The translations under genes were made by a program, and so were the position numbers. From contig SVGB01000003.1 of NCBI GenBank assembly GCA_015056565.1, positions 1-64,000 of the forward strand: DNA of 64,000 nucleotides, written 5' to 3'. Shown one piece after another: positions 8,160 through 17,687 of the stretch. The notes beneath the pieces are model-generated. The model had not been told where the DNA came from. It searched no databases and was given only the letters and a program-made list of their open reading frames with translations. This DNA is from Butyrivibrio sp. GTDB lineage: Bacteria; Bacillota; Clostridia; Lachnospirales; Lachnospiraceae. Within the stretch, counting starts at the first letter, position 1. Every line of letters starts with the position of its first letter.

Positions 8160-9089
8160 TCAGATAATGCTCCCTTTTTCATCCATCAGTATCCAGTCTT
8201 TCCAGTAATCATGCATGATATCAGGTTGAACCGGCTGATTATTTCTCATTTTGTAGGTGCGGATAACAGTCTTATCCGGCCTTTTATTAAGCCTTGCTCC
8301 CCAGAAACTGAAGGTGGAGTTGGCACAGATATTACCCTTGCAGTGACTCATGAGCATAAGATCCTGCACTGAGTTTTTGCCAGTATTCCAGTCAACTATG
8401 GTGTATTGCGACGCATCTGAGAAGTGCTCTCTTGCGTATTCATGGTCGCTGGTAAAAATGTAGAAGTGGGTAGACTTATCTTTTACCCTGAAATAATCCA
8501 TGGCGCCCTTGTAATACTCTTCCGTGGCGATATTGCCAAGGATTGCTGCATTTGGCGGATCCAGATAATCTCCTCTTCTTATGTGTACGCTCACGGAAGT
8601 CTCATTTTCCATCTTTTCCACAAGAGCCATGTTCCTTGTGTGGAGGATTTCATCCGAGTGCTCCGGGAACTCATACTTCTCTATAAGCTCATCCATTATA
8701 TCGTTATAGTACTTCTGACAGGCGAAATATCCAGTAATGTACTTATCTTCCAGGGAAAAGAGCTCCTCATGGTACATCTTTGATTCTGAGAATACTTTTG
8801 GATTTTCATGCTGCCATATACCAAGCTTTTTAAGGCACTTGCCTGTAGCCTTTTGAAAAACATTTCTCTTTAAAAAATAATTTCTCTCGCTGTCAGTGCA
8901 CTCCTCAAAGTCCACGTTCTTAAAAAGTGAAAGTTCAAAGTCCCTTGGTGCAAGCATTATCTTCTGCGTGGACTTATCAAACCAGGACAGGTCAAGCTTA
9001 ACATCCTTGCCCATACCCCGTAATTTGCAATACACGGCGTATTGCTGCATTTGGTTCCCCAAACCTCCTGCAATCTGAACAATTAACAT
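8160..9089 (-). CDS. GT11 alpha-1,2-fucosyltransferase-like enzyme
   Basis: A family 11 glycosyltransferase, expected to transfer L-fucose from GDP-fucose onto a glycan in the cytoplasm. Seen: the N-terminal GGLGNQMQQYA box (residues 8-18), the HxRRxD catalytic/donor motif as HIRRGDYL at 169-176, and the C-terminal NSTFSFWGA box. Length about 309 residues is usual. The frame opens at TTG 9104, but ATG 9089 (MLIVQIAGG) has GGGGG eight bases upstream and starts exactly at the first strand. It lies between a pyruvyltransferase-family gene and the flippase. No GDP-fucose synthesis genes (gmd, fcl) are in the window. Confidence 0.87.
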   Translation of the reverse strand: MLIVQIAGGLGNQMQQYAVYCKLRGMGKDVKLDLSWFDKSTQKIMLAPRDFELSLFKNVDFEECTDSERNYFLKRNVFQKATGKCLKKLGIWQHENPKVFSESKMYHEELFSLEDKYITGYFACQKYYNDIMDELIEKYEFPEHSDEILHTRNMALVEKMENETSVSVHIRRGDYLDPPNAAILGNIATEEYYKGAMDYFRVKDKSTHFYIFTSDHEYAREHFSDASQYTIVDWNTGKNSVQDLMLMSHCKGNICANSTFSFWGARLNKRPDKTVIRTYKMRNNQPVQPDIMHDYWKDWILMDEKGSII

Positions 9090-9108
9090 TTTGTAATCCC
9101 CCAATAGA

Positions 9109-10320
9109 TTATTTTCTGTTTTCCATGATCCACTTGTATGAATTTATGAGCGAGTCTGTATCCTCAATCTCCTGTACAGGAAGTACGTAGTGGTCTGTGG
9201 TTCCAAAAAGATCTGTTGCGATCCCCCTGCTCTTTACTGAATAGCCAATTACAAGAGTTGGAACGCCGGTGCTGTATGCCGCAATAGTGCTGTGGGTCCT
9301 TGCTCCTACAAAGAAACTGCAGCAGGAAATGTACCCCTTTAGAACTTCAGCAGAGTTGTCCTCCACCATTATAATCCTGCCTGTATCCTTAAACTCCTCG
9401 TAAAATTCTCCAAGGGGTATGCGGTCATCCGTGTGTGCCCATATAACGTGAGGCACCAAAAGAATGTCCTTATCAGTTGTATCAAGAATATGCTTTATGA
9501 ATTTTCTGTAGCTCTCCTTGACCTTGTCAGGGTACTTGGCCCTGTCAAGAACCATTGGACTTAAGTTAATGCCAACAGGAGCTCCTTTTTGTATTCTGTC
9601 AGGAACCTGTTTAAGATCCTTTAAAAGCTCAAAGGCGGGGTCTTTTCTGATCTCCAGCCTGTCCTTGTCTATGCCAGCTTCAAGCAGTGCTCCATAGGTA
9701 ATCGACTCTCTAGCAATAATATTTGTATAGCTCTTTAAGTCATCAAGGAGTCTTTGGTCTCCTGATAATGAATCCGGCTCAATTGAACATCCCCATAAAA
9801 GAGTATCAAACCCCTTTTTCCTGAACACGTTGTGGGCAAGGATAAGATCGTCAACCATCTCCGGATAGCAGTAGTTGTCCCCGCCGATAGAAACTGCCAG
9901 AGGGCGAAGACCTGTCTCTGAAGGCTCATATGCCGGCACTTCCAATTCGGCACACATATCCTCATATACCCTGAAAGCATCCCTGAATCTATATCTTAAA
10001 AACGACTCTCTGTCCCCAGAAAGCTTTCTGTATCCGTAGTAAATAACATGATCAATGAAATGTCTGTCTATGTGGTTTTCTTCCACGATGGTGCAAAGAC
10101 CACTTTTTTCTATTTCACCCAGGCGGTACTTCCTGTCTTCCCTTGAACTATTGGTCACCAGAATAATTGGCAGCCTGGCATCAGCGCCATGATATGCTCT
10201 GATAGCTTCAATGATCCTGATAAGGCTGTCTGCGATTGCCTCGCATCCATGGTTACCGGATCCTGCATGCATATACAGAATAATGGGTCTTCCCAGATCA
10301 ATACTCATGAAGTCTTTCAT
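9109..10320 (-). CDS. Polysaccharide pyruvyl transferase family protein
   Basis: A 403-residue cytoplasmic protein of the CsaB/WcaK-like family, whose members transfer pyruvate from phosphoenolpyruvate to form a ketal on a sugar. The N-terminal ILYMHAGSGNHGCEAIADSL, the middle SIGGDNYCYP and the later ARESITYGALLEAG and VGARTHSTIAAYSTGVP segments follow the family's two-domain GT-B-like fold. Its start overlaps the upstream GT2 stop by four bases (ATGA), implying translational coupling. A pyruvyl ketal would add negative charge to the repeat unit. Some family members have other roles, so the chemistry is inferred. Confidence 0.8.
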   Translation of the reverse strand: MKDFMSIDLGRPIILYMHAGSGNHGCEAIADSLIRIIEAIRAYHGADARLPIILVTNSSREDRKYRLGEIEKSGLCTIVEENHIDRHFIDHVIYYGYRKLSGDRESFLRYRFRDAFRVYEDMCAELEVPAYEPSETGLRPLAVSIGGDNYCYPEMVDDLILAHNVFRKKGFDTLLWGCSIEPDSLSGDQRLLDDLKSYTNIIARESITYGALLEAGIDKDRLEIRKDPAFELLKDLKQVPDRIQKGAPVGINLSPMVLDRAKYPDKVKESYRKFIKHILDTTDKDILLVPHVIWAHTDDRIPLGEFYEEFKDTGRIIMVEDNSAEVLKGYISCCSFFVGARTHSTIAAYSTGVPTLVIGYSVKSRGIATDLFGTTDHYVLPVQEIEDTDSLINSYKWIMENRK

Positions 10321-11309
10321 CCCTTCTTGTGTTTGTAATACAGATCAAGGTATGCTCTCGGATTTATCTTAATCAGCATGACTTTGATCTTATAGCCAAA
10401 AGAAAGCCCCGCAAAGGCTCCTCTGGTTTTCAGGGCATGGTTGATCTGATCCATAGCCTCTGAAACTGCAAGATCTGCAAGCACATCATCCCTCTCATCT
10501 TTCCCCTGAACAGCCACCTTGCCCACAACCAAAAGTGCAGTCATTATCTGGCTGCAGGAGAGGCTTACGAAAGCGTACTCTGAGACCTGCTTCTTGTAGG
10601 GCAGTATCCTCTTTTCAGCCATCTTCCAGCACACAAACTGATCCATGTAGCTCTCCTTGAAGGCGCTCTGCATGGCTCCATCCTGGTTGTCGTTGTATAT
10701 GTAATCCTCCTCAGTGATACACCTTATTGTGTGGTTTTTCTCCTGAGAAAGAGCAAGGTCGATCAAAAAGATAAGATCCTCGCCTATGGTGAGCTTTTCA
10801 TTAAACCTGATATTTCTATAGTTGATGGTATGTCTGTCAAAGAGCTTGCCCCATACGTGGGTATTCTCATTGAGAATAGAGTTTTCTATGTACTGAAAGC
10901 CACTGATCTTCTGGGATGAGACATACTTTTTGGTCTCATCTACAAGGACAGTTCCCTCGTCAGCATACTTGGTCATATTATCTATCAGAGTTTCTTTTAC
11001 CTGATCATCAGAGTCCACAAACACAATAAACCTTCCGGATGCCCTCTCTATCCCAATGTTTCGTGCGTGGGACACCCCGTGGTTTGATCCGTGGATAACC
11101 TTGATGAGTTCATCTCCATACTCCCTTTGAAGCTCATCACAAATATCTGATGAACCGTCAGTTGAGCCGTCATCCACAAGAATTATTTCAAGTTCACAAG
11201 GCTCAACATATTTTTGGTTTAAACAAGATAAGACACACGTTTTTAGTGTGTCTTTTGCCTGATAAACAGGAATTATTATACTTGCTATTTTCTCTCTAGT
11301 ATCAGTCAT
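10317..11309 (-). CDS. GT2 family glycosyltransferase
   Basis: A 330-residue GT-A transferase. SIIIPVYQAKDTL at the N-terminus, VDDGSTDGS near residue 45 and VDSDDQ near 97 (the DxD-type metal/nucleotide site) identify family 2. The C-terminal part holds helices seen in polysaccharide GT2 enzymes and may contact the membrane. It probably adds one sugar to the growing undecaprenyl-linked unit; donor and linkage cannot be read. It starts six bases after the upstream membrane protein and overlaps the downstream pyruvyltransferase gene by four bases. Confidence 0.85.
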   Translation of the reverse strand: MTDTREKIASIIIPVYQAKDTLKTCVLSCLNQKYVEPCELEIILVDDGSTDGSSDICDELQREYGDELIKVIHGSNHGVSHARNIGIERASGRFIVFVDSDDQVKETLIDNMTKYADEGTVLVDETKKYVSSQKISGFQYIENSILNENTHVWGKLFDRHTINYRNIRFNEKLTIGEDLIFLIDLALSQEKNHTIRCITEEDYIYNDNQDGAMQSAFKESYMDQFVCWKMAEKRILPYKKQVSEYAFVSLSCSQIMTALLVVGKVAVQGKDERDDVLADLAVSEAMDQINHALKTRGAFAGLSFGYKIKVMLIKINPRAYLDLYYKHKKG

Positions 11310-11315
11310 TATCTA

Positions 11316-12683
11316 TCAGTATCCTGTCCAGCTTTCTCTGTCTACACCAGTTATGTACCAAAGGCCATAGTGCAGGGCATAGCTGATATTCAGCCAGTTG
11401 AACTTATCTTCACAGATGTCTGAAACATAAGCCATTGAATATCTGCTCTCCCACTCAGGTCTTAACATGGGAGCTTCTATCACCATCTCTTCTTTGGCTG
11501 CCATCTCTCTGCAATATGCCTCGCGCTCATCAAACTCCCTCTTGATCCTTGCAAGATTTGCCCCCTGCTCAATGTAAGTGAATACAAAGATGACAGATAA
11601 TACCGTCACAAGGCTTGTAGCCAGAATCTGTACAAGATCCTCTTTAAAGCCTTCATTCACCATCCAGCCAAAGCCATTCATGATACCAGTCATAAGAAAG
11701 AGGCTCGCACAGTAATAGGTACGAAGCTGAGAGTCAGGAACTGCAATAAGGACATAGCTGGTAACTAAAAACGCAAGGCCAAATAAAAGCATGGAAAATG
11801 AAGCTTTAAGGAAAGCCTCTGTCTTTCCGGCCCTGTATCCAATTGCAATCGCAATAACTACAAAAACAAGCATCAGCAAAAGGTAATTATCTTTTAATGT
11901 AAGTGTAACCCTTAAGAATCTTGCTGCCAGGGCAAGCAGACCTGTATGTGCTTCATCGGCCATTTCTGCCCTTGAACGGTTTCCAGGAGAAAGGATCAAT
12001 ATTGAAAATCCGATCACATTGCCAACAAGTCCTGAAACCATCCAGGCTTTAAAACCAGTAAAGCTCTTTGTCTTTTTCCACTTAAGGAACATAAAAAGAA
12101 GCACGATAAAGATCACTCCACCTGAGGAGTTCTCATTGCACCATCCGGCCAAAAGTCCAAGGACAAACATTCCTGCAATGAACAATGGTGTGGAATTCCT
12201 GTCTCTTAAATATGCTCTTTTATACAGAGACAGGTATGAAAACATGATTGCTGCAGTAAACAGATAATTGCAGGCACCTGTCTCCCACAGCACATTGTTA
12301 CTGATGGCAGGATCAAACATCCACAAAAGGATCAGTATTCCAATATACACTCTAAGGTCATAGCTCTTTTTATAGTCAACACAGGCGTAAATGCAAAGAG
12401 ACAAAAGTGTAAAGACAAGTCCCGCCGCAATATTAAATACACCCTTATTGCCAATGTATAAAAAGATCCTGAGGATGATATGAGCTACGTTCCTGCCCGT
12501 GTGCCCCATATAGTGCTGATATTCCTGAACAAACAGATCAAAAAAACTGTTCGCCTCCGCCACAGCGTCGGCATAAATAACATCATCCGACATGGTTGGA
12601 GTCAGGAACTCATAGATCGTGATCATTATGAAATTCACTATAGCAATCCCATAGAACAATTTCTTTCTAAGTTTCTCAGTCAT
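11316..12683 (-). CDS. Multi-span membrane protein, DUF6056/GT-C-like
   Basis: A 455-residue membrane protein with about ten hydrophobic spans. After the first span comes the short external motif PTMSDDVIYAD, and an aspartate pair in this place is typical of GT-C enzymes that use polyprenyl-phosphate sugars on the outer face of the membrane. The overall pattern (NVLWETGACNYLF, WCNENSSGG) resembles the DUF6056 family found in polysaccharide loci. I infer addition of a side-branch sugar outside the cell, but no activity is established. It overlaps the upstream polymerase candidate by eight bases. Confidence 0.6.
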   Translation of the reverse strand: MTEKLRKKLFYGIAIVNFIMITIYEFLTPTMSDDVIYADAVAEANSFFDLFVQEYQHYMGHTGRNVAHIILRIFLYIGNKGVFNIAAGLVFTLLSLCIYACVDYKKSYDLRVYIGILILLWMFDPAISNNVLWETGACNYLFTAAIMFSYLSLYKRAYLRDRNSTPLFIAGMFVLGLLAGWCNENSSGGVIFIVLLFMFLKWKKTKSFTGFKAWMVSGLVGNVIGFSILILSPGNRSRAEMADEAHTGLLALAARFLRVTLTLKDNYLLLMLVFVVIAIAIGYRAGKTEAFLKASFSMLLFGLAFLVTSYVLIAVPDSQLRTYYCASLFLMTGIMNGFGWMVNEGFKEDLVQILATSLVTVLSVIFVFTYIEQGANLARIKREFDEREAYCREMAAKEEMVIEAPMLRPEWESRYSMAYVSDICEDKFNWLNISYALHYGLWYITGVDRESWTGY

Positions 12684-13848
12684 GATTTTTCCCTTTTATG
12701 AGCTCTCCAAGATAGACTCCTGCGATCAGCAGGAAAAAAGCCCTTCCAATATATCTTGATACAAAAGTTGCCTCGACTATAGTATATACAGAAACCGACA
12801 GGATGATAAGCATGGTCCACATATCACGTTTTTTGTAGCAAACATACATGACAAGGAGCATAGCTACTACTATCAGGGCTGTAGGGATAATACCATACCA
12901 GTAAAAAAGTCTTACCCAGCCCATGTCAAAATAGCCGTCAGCAGTGTGTCCTGCAAAGAGCCTCCATTTGTGCAGAACTCCGCCGCGATCCTCAACTCCA
13001 TAGTAGAGACTGCTTATCCTGTAGTTGATGATCTCTTCCAGTCTCCAGAACCATCTGGGAATCTTCAAACCAATGCCCGTGTAAAAGTTTCCAGCGTAGC
13101 TGGCTGCAATTACTGCTGTAGAAATGCACACCCCTGGTATAAAAAGACCCTCAAGGACATAGAGTGCCTTAAAATCACTGATCTTTGGAACAAGTCTAAT
13201 AAGTAGCCCCAGTACTAACGTCATAGCCAGAACGATCATGCCAGTTCTGGATTTTGTTAGAGATGCAAAGACAAAAGATATCAGGATAAGTGCCGCATGC
13301 ATAAGAAGTGATGCCTTCTCTCCATATATCCACAGCCACATCAGCACCAGTACATATACACAGCCAAACAAAGTGTTAGGGTGCCCAAAGCCAAGAACAA
13401 GCCTTGCCTCATCCGGGATCCCTCTTCCATAATCTGCTACTCTTACTATATCGCCAAGTACCCCTAGTATCGATAAAAGAGCTATAAGTGAAAAACCTGA
13501 AAGGCTCACAAAAAAACTGTACTTCATTGCCTTTTTCAGGTCTATATCTCTGGCTGCCATGAGAAAAACTGCAACACGTAAAAGATCATTTTTCCCTGAT
13601 AATTCGTAGCACACAAACGTAAACACCATGAGGGCGGAAGTAACGATCCACTCCCTCTTAGTTCTCTTCATAATGACCATTGCAATAAGAGTCAGCAGGA
13701 AGGTTACCCTGAACACATAACTTTCAAAGCCGATATGGATCTCACTCTTTTCAACGATCATAAGAACCAGCTCTATGGTAAGAGCCAGATAGAACAGGAT
13801 ATCAGATATTCTTTTTCGATTTTCATCTGTCAGTACTCTGCTAAGCAT
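12676..13848 (-). CDS. Wzy-like polysaccharide polymerase candidate
   Basis: A 390-residue polytopic protein with about ten to eleven spans and a large external loop near residues 235-310. LVLGFGHPNTLFGCVYVL and the SLTKSRTGMIVL segment match Wzy polymerases of Firmicutes capsule and exopolysaccharide clusters, which join repeat units outside the membrane. Wzy proteins diverge strongly, so the call rests on topology, these motifs and the position between transferase genes and not far from Wzx. A second, much larger Wzy/WaaL-like protein lies at 46.8-49.4 kb, suggesting two polymers or a polymerase plus a ligase. Confidence 0.7.
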   Translation of the reverse strand: MLSRVLTDENRKRISDILFYLALTIELVLMIVEKSEIHIGFESYVFRVTFLLTLIAMVIMKRTKREWIVTSALMVFTFVCYELSGKNDLLRVAVFLMAARDIDLKKAMKYSFFVSLSGFSLIALLSILGVLGDIVRVADYGRGIPDEARLVLGFGHPNTLFGCVYVLVLMWLWIYGEKASLLMHAALILISFVFASLTKSRTGMIVLAMTLVLGLLIRLVPKISDFKALYVLEGLFIPGVCISTAVIAASYAGNFYTGIGLKIPRWFWRLEEIINYRISSLYYGVEDRGGVLHKWRLFAGHTADGYFDMGWVRLFYWYGIIPTALIVVAMLLVMYVCYKKRDMWTMLIILSVSVYTIVEATFVSRYIGRAFFLLIAGVYLGELIKGKNHD

Positions 13849-13852
13849 ATGG

Positions 13853-14806
13853 TTATCTGAAGATAATCCTCTTTATCTTACGAATGGCCTTTCTGAAAAA
13901 TCTTCCAACGGTGATATCGAACTTGTGATAGCACTTTGAAACAAGTGTTATCCTTGGCATCACAAGATGCTCATACTCTTTGATATGATCCCTGAGATAT
14001 TTGGGGTAACTATCGTCTATCTCTACTCTTTCAAACCTGGCATCTCTTCCAAAAATGTCCTGCCCAAGCACAAGCCTGTCCATGGTCTCCAAGATTATTT
14101 CCCTCTCGTTGTACTCCTGGTGGGCAGCTGCCTCAACCTTGACACCAATCCTCTTTACAGGGTTAGTCTCATGGTCACCTCCCATGTAGCCAAAGTGCCA
14201 GCCACCATTTGCAACTCTCACAGCGTTATCGTCCGTTACAGTGCAGAGGTCACGAAGTCTTACTATCCCTTCCTTTGGGATGTTATCTATAGAGGTAACC
14301 TTCGTTCCGAGCCACTTTCTGTCTTTGTCAGCAATCTCAGGAAACTCCCTTGTTATGGACAGAAGCTTACCTGATTTTTCCTCCATGTTAAGGAACCCAT
14401 AGAAGTTTCTCTGAGCCAGGTGATAAACTTTTGTCTTATCAAAATTTTTGATGATCTTTTCTATCTCAACAGGATTGGGCATCTCATCGCAGTCACCAAA
14501 TATGATCACATCATCACTGCCAGCTCCCAGCTGCTCAAGGCCTTCTATAAGGCGGTTTTTCTGGAAGTAGTCCCTCTGATGAGTTGAAGCATTTCTTGGA
14601 GTATCATCCACCTTGATATAAACTATCTTGTCCAGGTATTTAGAAAATTTATCCCTGTTGCTGTCAAAGGAAAGCTCTTTTTCTTTTCCGGAAAAAGTCA
14701 CAGTTGACTCTTCAATGACAAACTTATCAACATAAGGATCCATTATCCCAAGATGAAGCTTCAAAATATCTATTTCATTGAAAAATGGCAAAAGATCAAT
14801 GACCAT
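13853..14806 (-). CDS. GT17-like glycosyltransferase
   Basis: A 317-residue cytoplasmic protein resembling family 17, whose animal members (MGAT3) add bisecting beta-1,4-GlcNAc; bacterial members occur in surface glycan loci with unproven targets. Seen: DLLPFFNEIDILKLHL at the start, KFVIEESTVTFSGKEK near residue 30, RDYFQKNRLIEGL, and IFGDCDEMPNP near 103-113, the acidic DxDE site. It is probably a transferase adding a HexNAc or similar sugar. It overlaps the upstream GT2 gene by 11 bases and is part of a run of uncommon transferases. Confidence 0.78.
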   Translation of the reverse strand: MVIDLLPFFNEIDILKLHLGIMDPYVDKFVIEESTVTFSGKEKELSFDSNRDKFSKYLDKIVYIKVDDTPRNASTHQRDYFQKNRLIEGLEQLGAGSDDVIIFGDCDEMPNPVEIEKIIKNFDKTKVYHLAQRNFYGFLNMEEKSGKLLSITREFPEIADKDRKWLGTKVTSIDNIPKEGIVRLRDLCTVTDDNAVRVANGGWHFGYMGGDHETNPVKRIGVKVEAAAHQEYNEREIILETMDRLVLGQDIFGRDARFERVEIDDSYPKYLRDHIKEYEHLVMPRITLVSKCYHKFDITVGRFFRKAIRKIKRIIFR

Positions 14807-15860
14807 TTCTTATCCATCCTTTTACGATTCTCTTGACTCTGTTTTTAAGAGCATTCTTTAAAAGAGCTTTTTGCGGATCCTCGCTGTCCTGCAGGGCCTT
14901 TACAAATCTGGATTCCTCAGGAGCCCATGAAGGGAGCGCTACTTTCCCATACTTTTTATAAAACTCATCTTCAAAGAGCTTTGATAGCACTTCATTCTTT
15001 TCTTTTTGCTTAAGATCAGAATATATGAGCCTTGTCACAGCTATGGTGCAGGTTAAGGATTTTCTTTCGTCTATCAGGTCTGTGAACTCATCCTTGCACC
15101 ATTTTTCCGCAACCTCATCAAGCTTTCTCCATGTGATCTTTTCATTTTCAAGATACATCTCGCTGTAGGTTGTGGACATGCTGCTGGCATCTGTCCTGTA
15201 CAGATAAAGGATCTTATCAAGATACATTACAGCTGCTGCCCTGTTTAGGTACTCCGCTGTCTGATAGAGATCCTCTCCATAGTTAAGGAACATCTCTTCC
15301 CCTCCAAGACAGGCGATCGTTTTTTTGACACACTTGATCCACATGGAGTTTATGGAATCATCCCTGCAAAGCTGCTCAATAAATATCTTTTTCTCATCCC
15401 CAGTGTAAGCGTACTCAGGAGTAAATATCCTCTCTGAAAGTGGCCTGTCAGGACGCCTCATGTCTGCAGCGTTGTATATTAACAGCTCCACATTTTCATT
15501 TCGGCTTTCACAGTCTGTAATGGCCTGATATAGCTCTTTTAATGCATCAGACAAAAGAGCATCATCCGCATCAAGGGATATAAGATACTCACCCTTCGCC
15601 TCTCTAAATCCCACCTGTCTTGCAGCATATAACCCGATCTTGCCTTTATGGATACACCTGACCTGAGGGTACTTAAGAGCAAGCTCATCGCAGATCCTTG
15701 GGCTGTCGTCAGTTGATCCGTTTTCCACAAGGAGCACTTCGTATACATCTGCCTCATCCTTTGGAGCAGCAAAAGAAATATCCTGTAAAACTGCGCTTTT
15801 TACACACTCCACAAGGTATTCACCGGCGTTACATATTGGAATAATGATTGAAAATATCAT
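14796..15860 (-). CDS. GT2 family glycosyltransferase
   Basis: Family 2 GT-A enzyme of about 354 residues. FSIIIPICNAGEYL opens the fold, LLVENGSTDDSPRICDELA follows (with Asn where most GT2 enzymes have Asp), and SLDADDALL supplies the metal site. The frame continues to 15884, but ATG 15860 overlaps the upstream stop as ATGA, the common coupled arrangement, and begins right at the first strand. The specific sugar is unknown. Confidence 0.85.
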   Translation of the reverse strand: MIFSIIIPICNAGEYLVECVKSAVLQDISFAAPKDEADVYEVLLVENGSTDDSPRICDELALKYPQVRCIHKGKIGLYAARQVGFREAKGEYLISLDADDALLSDALKELYQAITDCESRNENVELLIYNAADMRRPDRPLSERIFTPEYAYTGDEKKIFIEQLCRDDSINSMWIKCVKKTIACLGGEEMFLNYGEDLYQTAEYLNRAAAVMYLDKILYLYRTDASSMSTTYSEMYLENEKITWRKLDEVAEKWCKDEFTDLIDERKSLTCTIAVTRLIYSDLKQKEKNEVLSKLFEDEFYKKYGKVALPSWAPEESRFVKALQDSEDPQKALLKNALKNRVKRIVKGWIRNGH

Positions 15861-16624
15861 TCTATTCCATGCTCCTTTTTCCACTTCTCTGATCGTCTCC
15901 AGAAAAGAAATGGTCTGACAAACATCTTAAATCTCTTTTTGGGGCTGTAAAATCTTGGATAATCTGAATTTTCTCCCCACCATTTGTGAAAGATAAAGGG
16001 TTCAATTCCTTTATTTTCGGGAAGCGGATGTTCTCTTCCAAACCTGATTGCTAGGTCAAAGGGCGCCCACTTTATACCTTCCTCCTCCATGAGATTCTTG
16101 GAATGGCAGCAAATAAAAATGTCCTCGTTGTAAAATCCATCATCTACCCTCTCCCACTTAAGGTTGTGGGCAGAAGGAAACTCAAGCAGCCTTTTTGATC
16201 TTAAGGACACGCTGTTTCCAACCCTGCATATCTGACCCTTGCTGTCCCTGTAGGCATAGTCGTTTTTTGGAAGAGGCCATGGGGATCCTACATAGTCGTA
16301 GTCAAGAAATTCGTCCCTCCAGTTTTCAGGGTGGATTACAAAACCATCCGCATGTACCACCAGACAAAAGTCTGTTTTTATGTGGTCCTTAAGCTCATAA
16401 ACCATCTTGTAGTTGAACTTGTCGATATTATCAAGCTTGCTTGTGTGACTGTATCTTATGTTCTTTGGAAGAAACCAGGGCTTTTTATCAGTGACAAGGA
16501 CAGCATCACCAAAGTTTATCCCACGCATGCTGTACTCCATAGCCCTTACTGTCTCATATACATTTACACTGGTCATTGCAACCAGGGTGACCCTTGGTAG
16601 CTGCAATTTCTGCTTGTTTTTCAT
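15857..16624 (-). CDS. DUF5672 family putative glycosyltransferase
   Basis: A 255-residue soluble protein. VVHADGFVIHPENWRDEFLDYDYVGSPW is the family hallmark, with the acidic HADG and DYDYVG segments probably forming the sugar-nucleotide site; ERVDDGFYNEDIFIC follows. DUF5672 proteins recur in capsule loci and in clusters with fucosyltransferases and are treated as GT-A-like transferases, though few are characterised. It is translationally coupled to the downstream GT2 gene by an ATGA overlap and starts ten bases after the GT11-like gene's stop. Confidence 0.72.
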   Translation of the reverse strand: MKNKQKLQLPRVTLVAMTSVNVYETVRAMEYSMRGINFGDAVLVTDKKPWFLPKNIRYSHTSKLDNIDKFNYKMVYELKDHIKTDFCLVVHADGFVIHPENWRDEFLDYDYVGSPWPLPKNDYAYRDSKGQICRVGNSVSLRSKRLLEFPSAHNLKWERVDDGFYNEDIFICCHSKNLMEEEGIKWAPFDLAIRFGREHPLPENKGIEPFIFHKWWGENSDYPRFYSPKKRFKMFVRPFLFWRRSEKWKKEHGIE

Positions 16625-16634
16625 AAAACTCCAT

Positions 16635-17681
16635 TCAGGCTCTGTATGTCTTTATAATGCCTGCCCGCCTCTCAAGGGATCTTAAAATCTTTTTGGAATA
16701 AAAGATTCCATAGAGGCACTTTCTTCTGATGATCTGACAAACATACCTCACCTTGCCAGGACGCTTGTTGCGCCTTTTATACAGTGATGATCTCTTTTTG
16801 TACTCCTCAAGTTCTTTTTTACATTCCTCTGGGGAAAAGAGCTTTCCCTTCTTGTCCTGATAAATAAGAAAGCTGTATATGTTCTGCTCCGATGACCAGA
16901 AACCATCTGAAATATTGTGCCTTGCCCAGTACTTGGGAGCTATTGCCATCTTAAGCTCTGTGCTCGACATTACAGGCACCAGTGAAAAAGAGGAATTGCT
17001 AAGAATAAGGTATCTTGCATTCTTTATAGTCACATAGTCCTTACCCATGTCAAAGTGATGGCACTCGTATTCCGGAAGAACCTTTTTTGCAGATTCCTCA
17101 TCCTCTGTAACCACCATAAACCGCATAGCAGGATTTATCTTTTTCATGTTCTTAATGGCATTTAAGAAATAGCGCCTGTCAAGATAAAGCTCCGGATGAT
17201 CAGTGTACTCTCCGCCCCTTAAGTTTATGATGCAAAGATCATCAGCTGTGTACTCATAGGACTCTGCTTCCTCTTTTACATGAAGCCACTGCCTGATCCT
17301 GTCCCTGTACTTCTCAAAGTAATCTTGAGCCTGCATGTTGCCGTAAATAATGGTTCCGTCCGGAACCTTCATGAGCTCTTTGTCTGTGCCGCTTATGTAG
17401 CAGCCATTTTTCATATCATGCTTGGAATTGCCCATATAGAGCCTGTCGTCCTGCTCGTGGTAAATATTGTATTTACCAATATCTTCCTTGGGAATCTCAG
17501 TTCCAAGTTCTATGGGGTCCATAAAATACAGTCCCTTGTTTGAGTGGACAACATTACCTATCTGTCCGGGATTAACAAATCCGAAATCCGTTCCCTTCTC
17601 CAGGGCTATGCATCTTGTAGTTATGTAAAAGAACAACTGGTTTCCCAATCCATATCCCGGTATAAACTCTGTACCTATCAT
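16635..17681 (-). CDS. Divergent GT11-like fucosyltransferase family protein
   Basis: A 348-residue protein with the GT11 frame: PGYGLGNQLFFYITTR at the N-terminus and SNSSFSLVPVM near the position of the usual NSSFSWW box. The key motif, however, reads NLRGGEY at 153-159 instead of HxRRxDY, so His, the second Arg and Asp are changed to Asn, Gly and Glu. It may use a different donor or acceptor, or have lost fucosyl transfer. Two canonical GT11 genes lie on either side of it in the locus. The basic C-terminus (KKRSSLYKRRNKRPGK) may bind the membrane surface. Confidence 0.65.
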   Translation of the reverse strand: MIGTEFIPGYGLGNQLFFYITTRCIALEKGTDFGFVNPGQIGNVVHSNKGLYFMDPIELGTEIPKEDIGKYNIYHEQDDRLYMGNSKHDMKNGCYISGTDKELMKVPDGTIIYGNMQAQDYFEKYRDRIRQWLHVKEEAESYEYTADDLCIINLRGGEYTDHPELYLDRRYFLNAIKNMKKINPAMRFMVVTEDEESAKKVLPEYECHHFDMGKDYVTIKNARYLILSNSSFSLVPVMSSTELKMAIAPKYWARHNISDGFWSSEQNIYSFLIYQDKKGKLFSPEECKKELEEYKKRSSLYKRRNKRPGKVRYVCQIIRRKCLYGIFYSKKILRSLERRAGIIKTYRA

Positions 17682-17687
17682 CTATTG

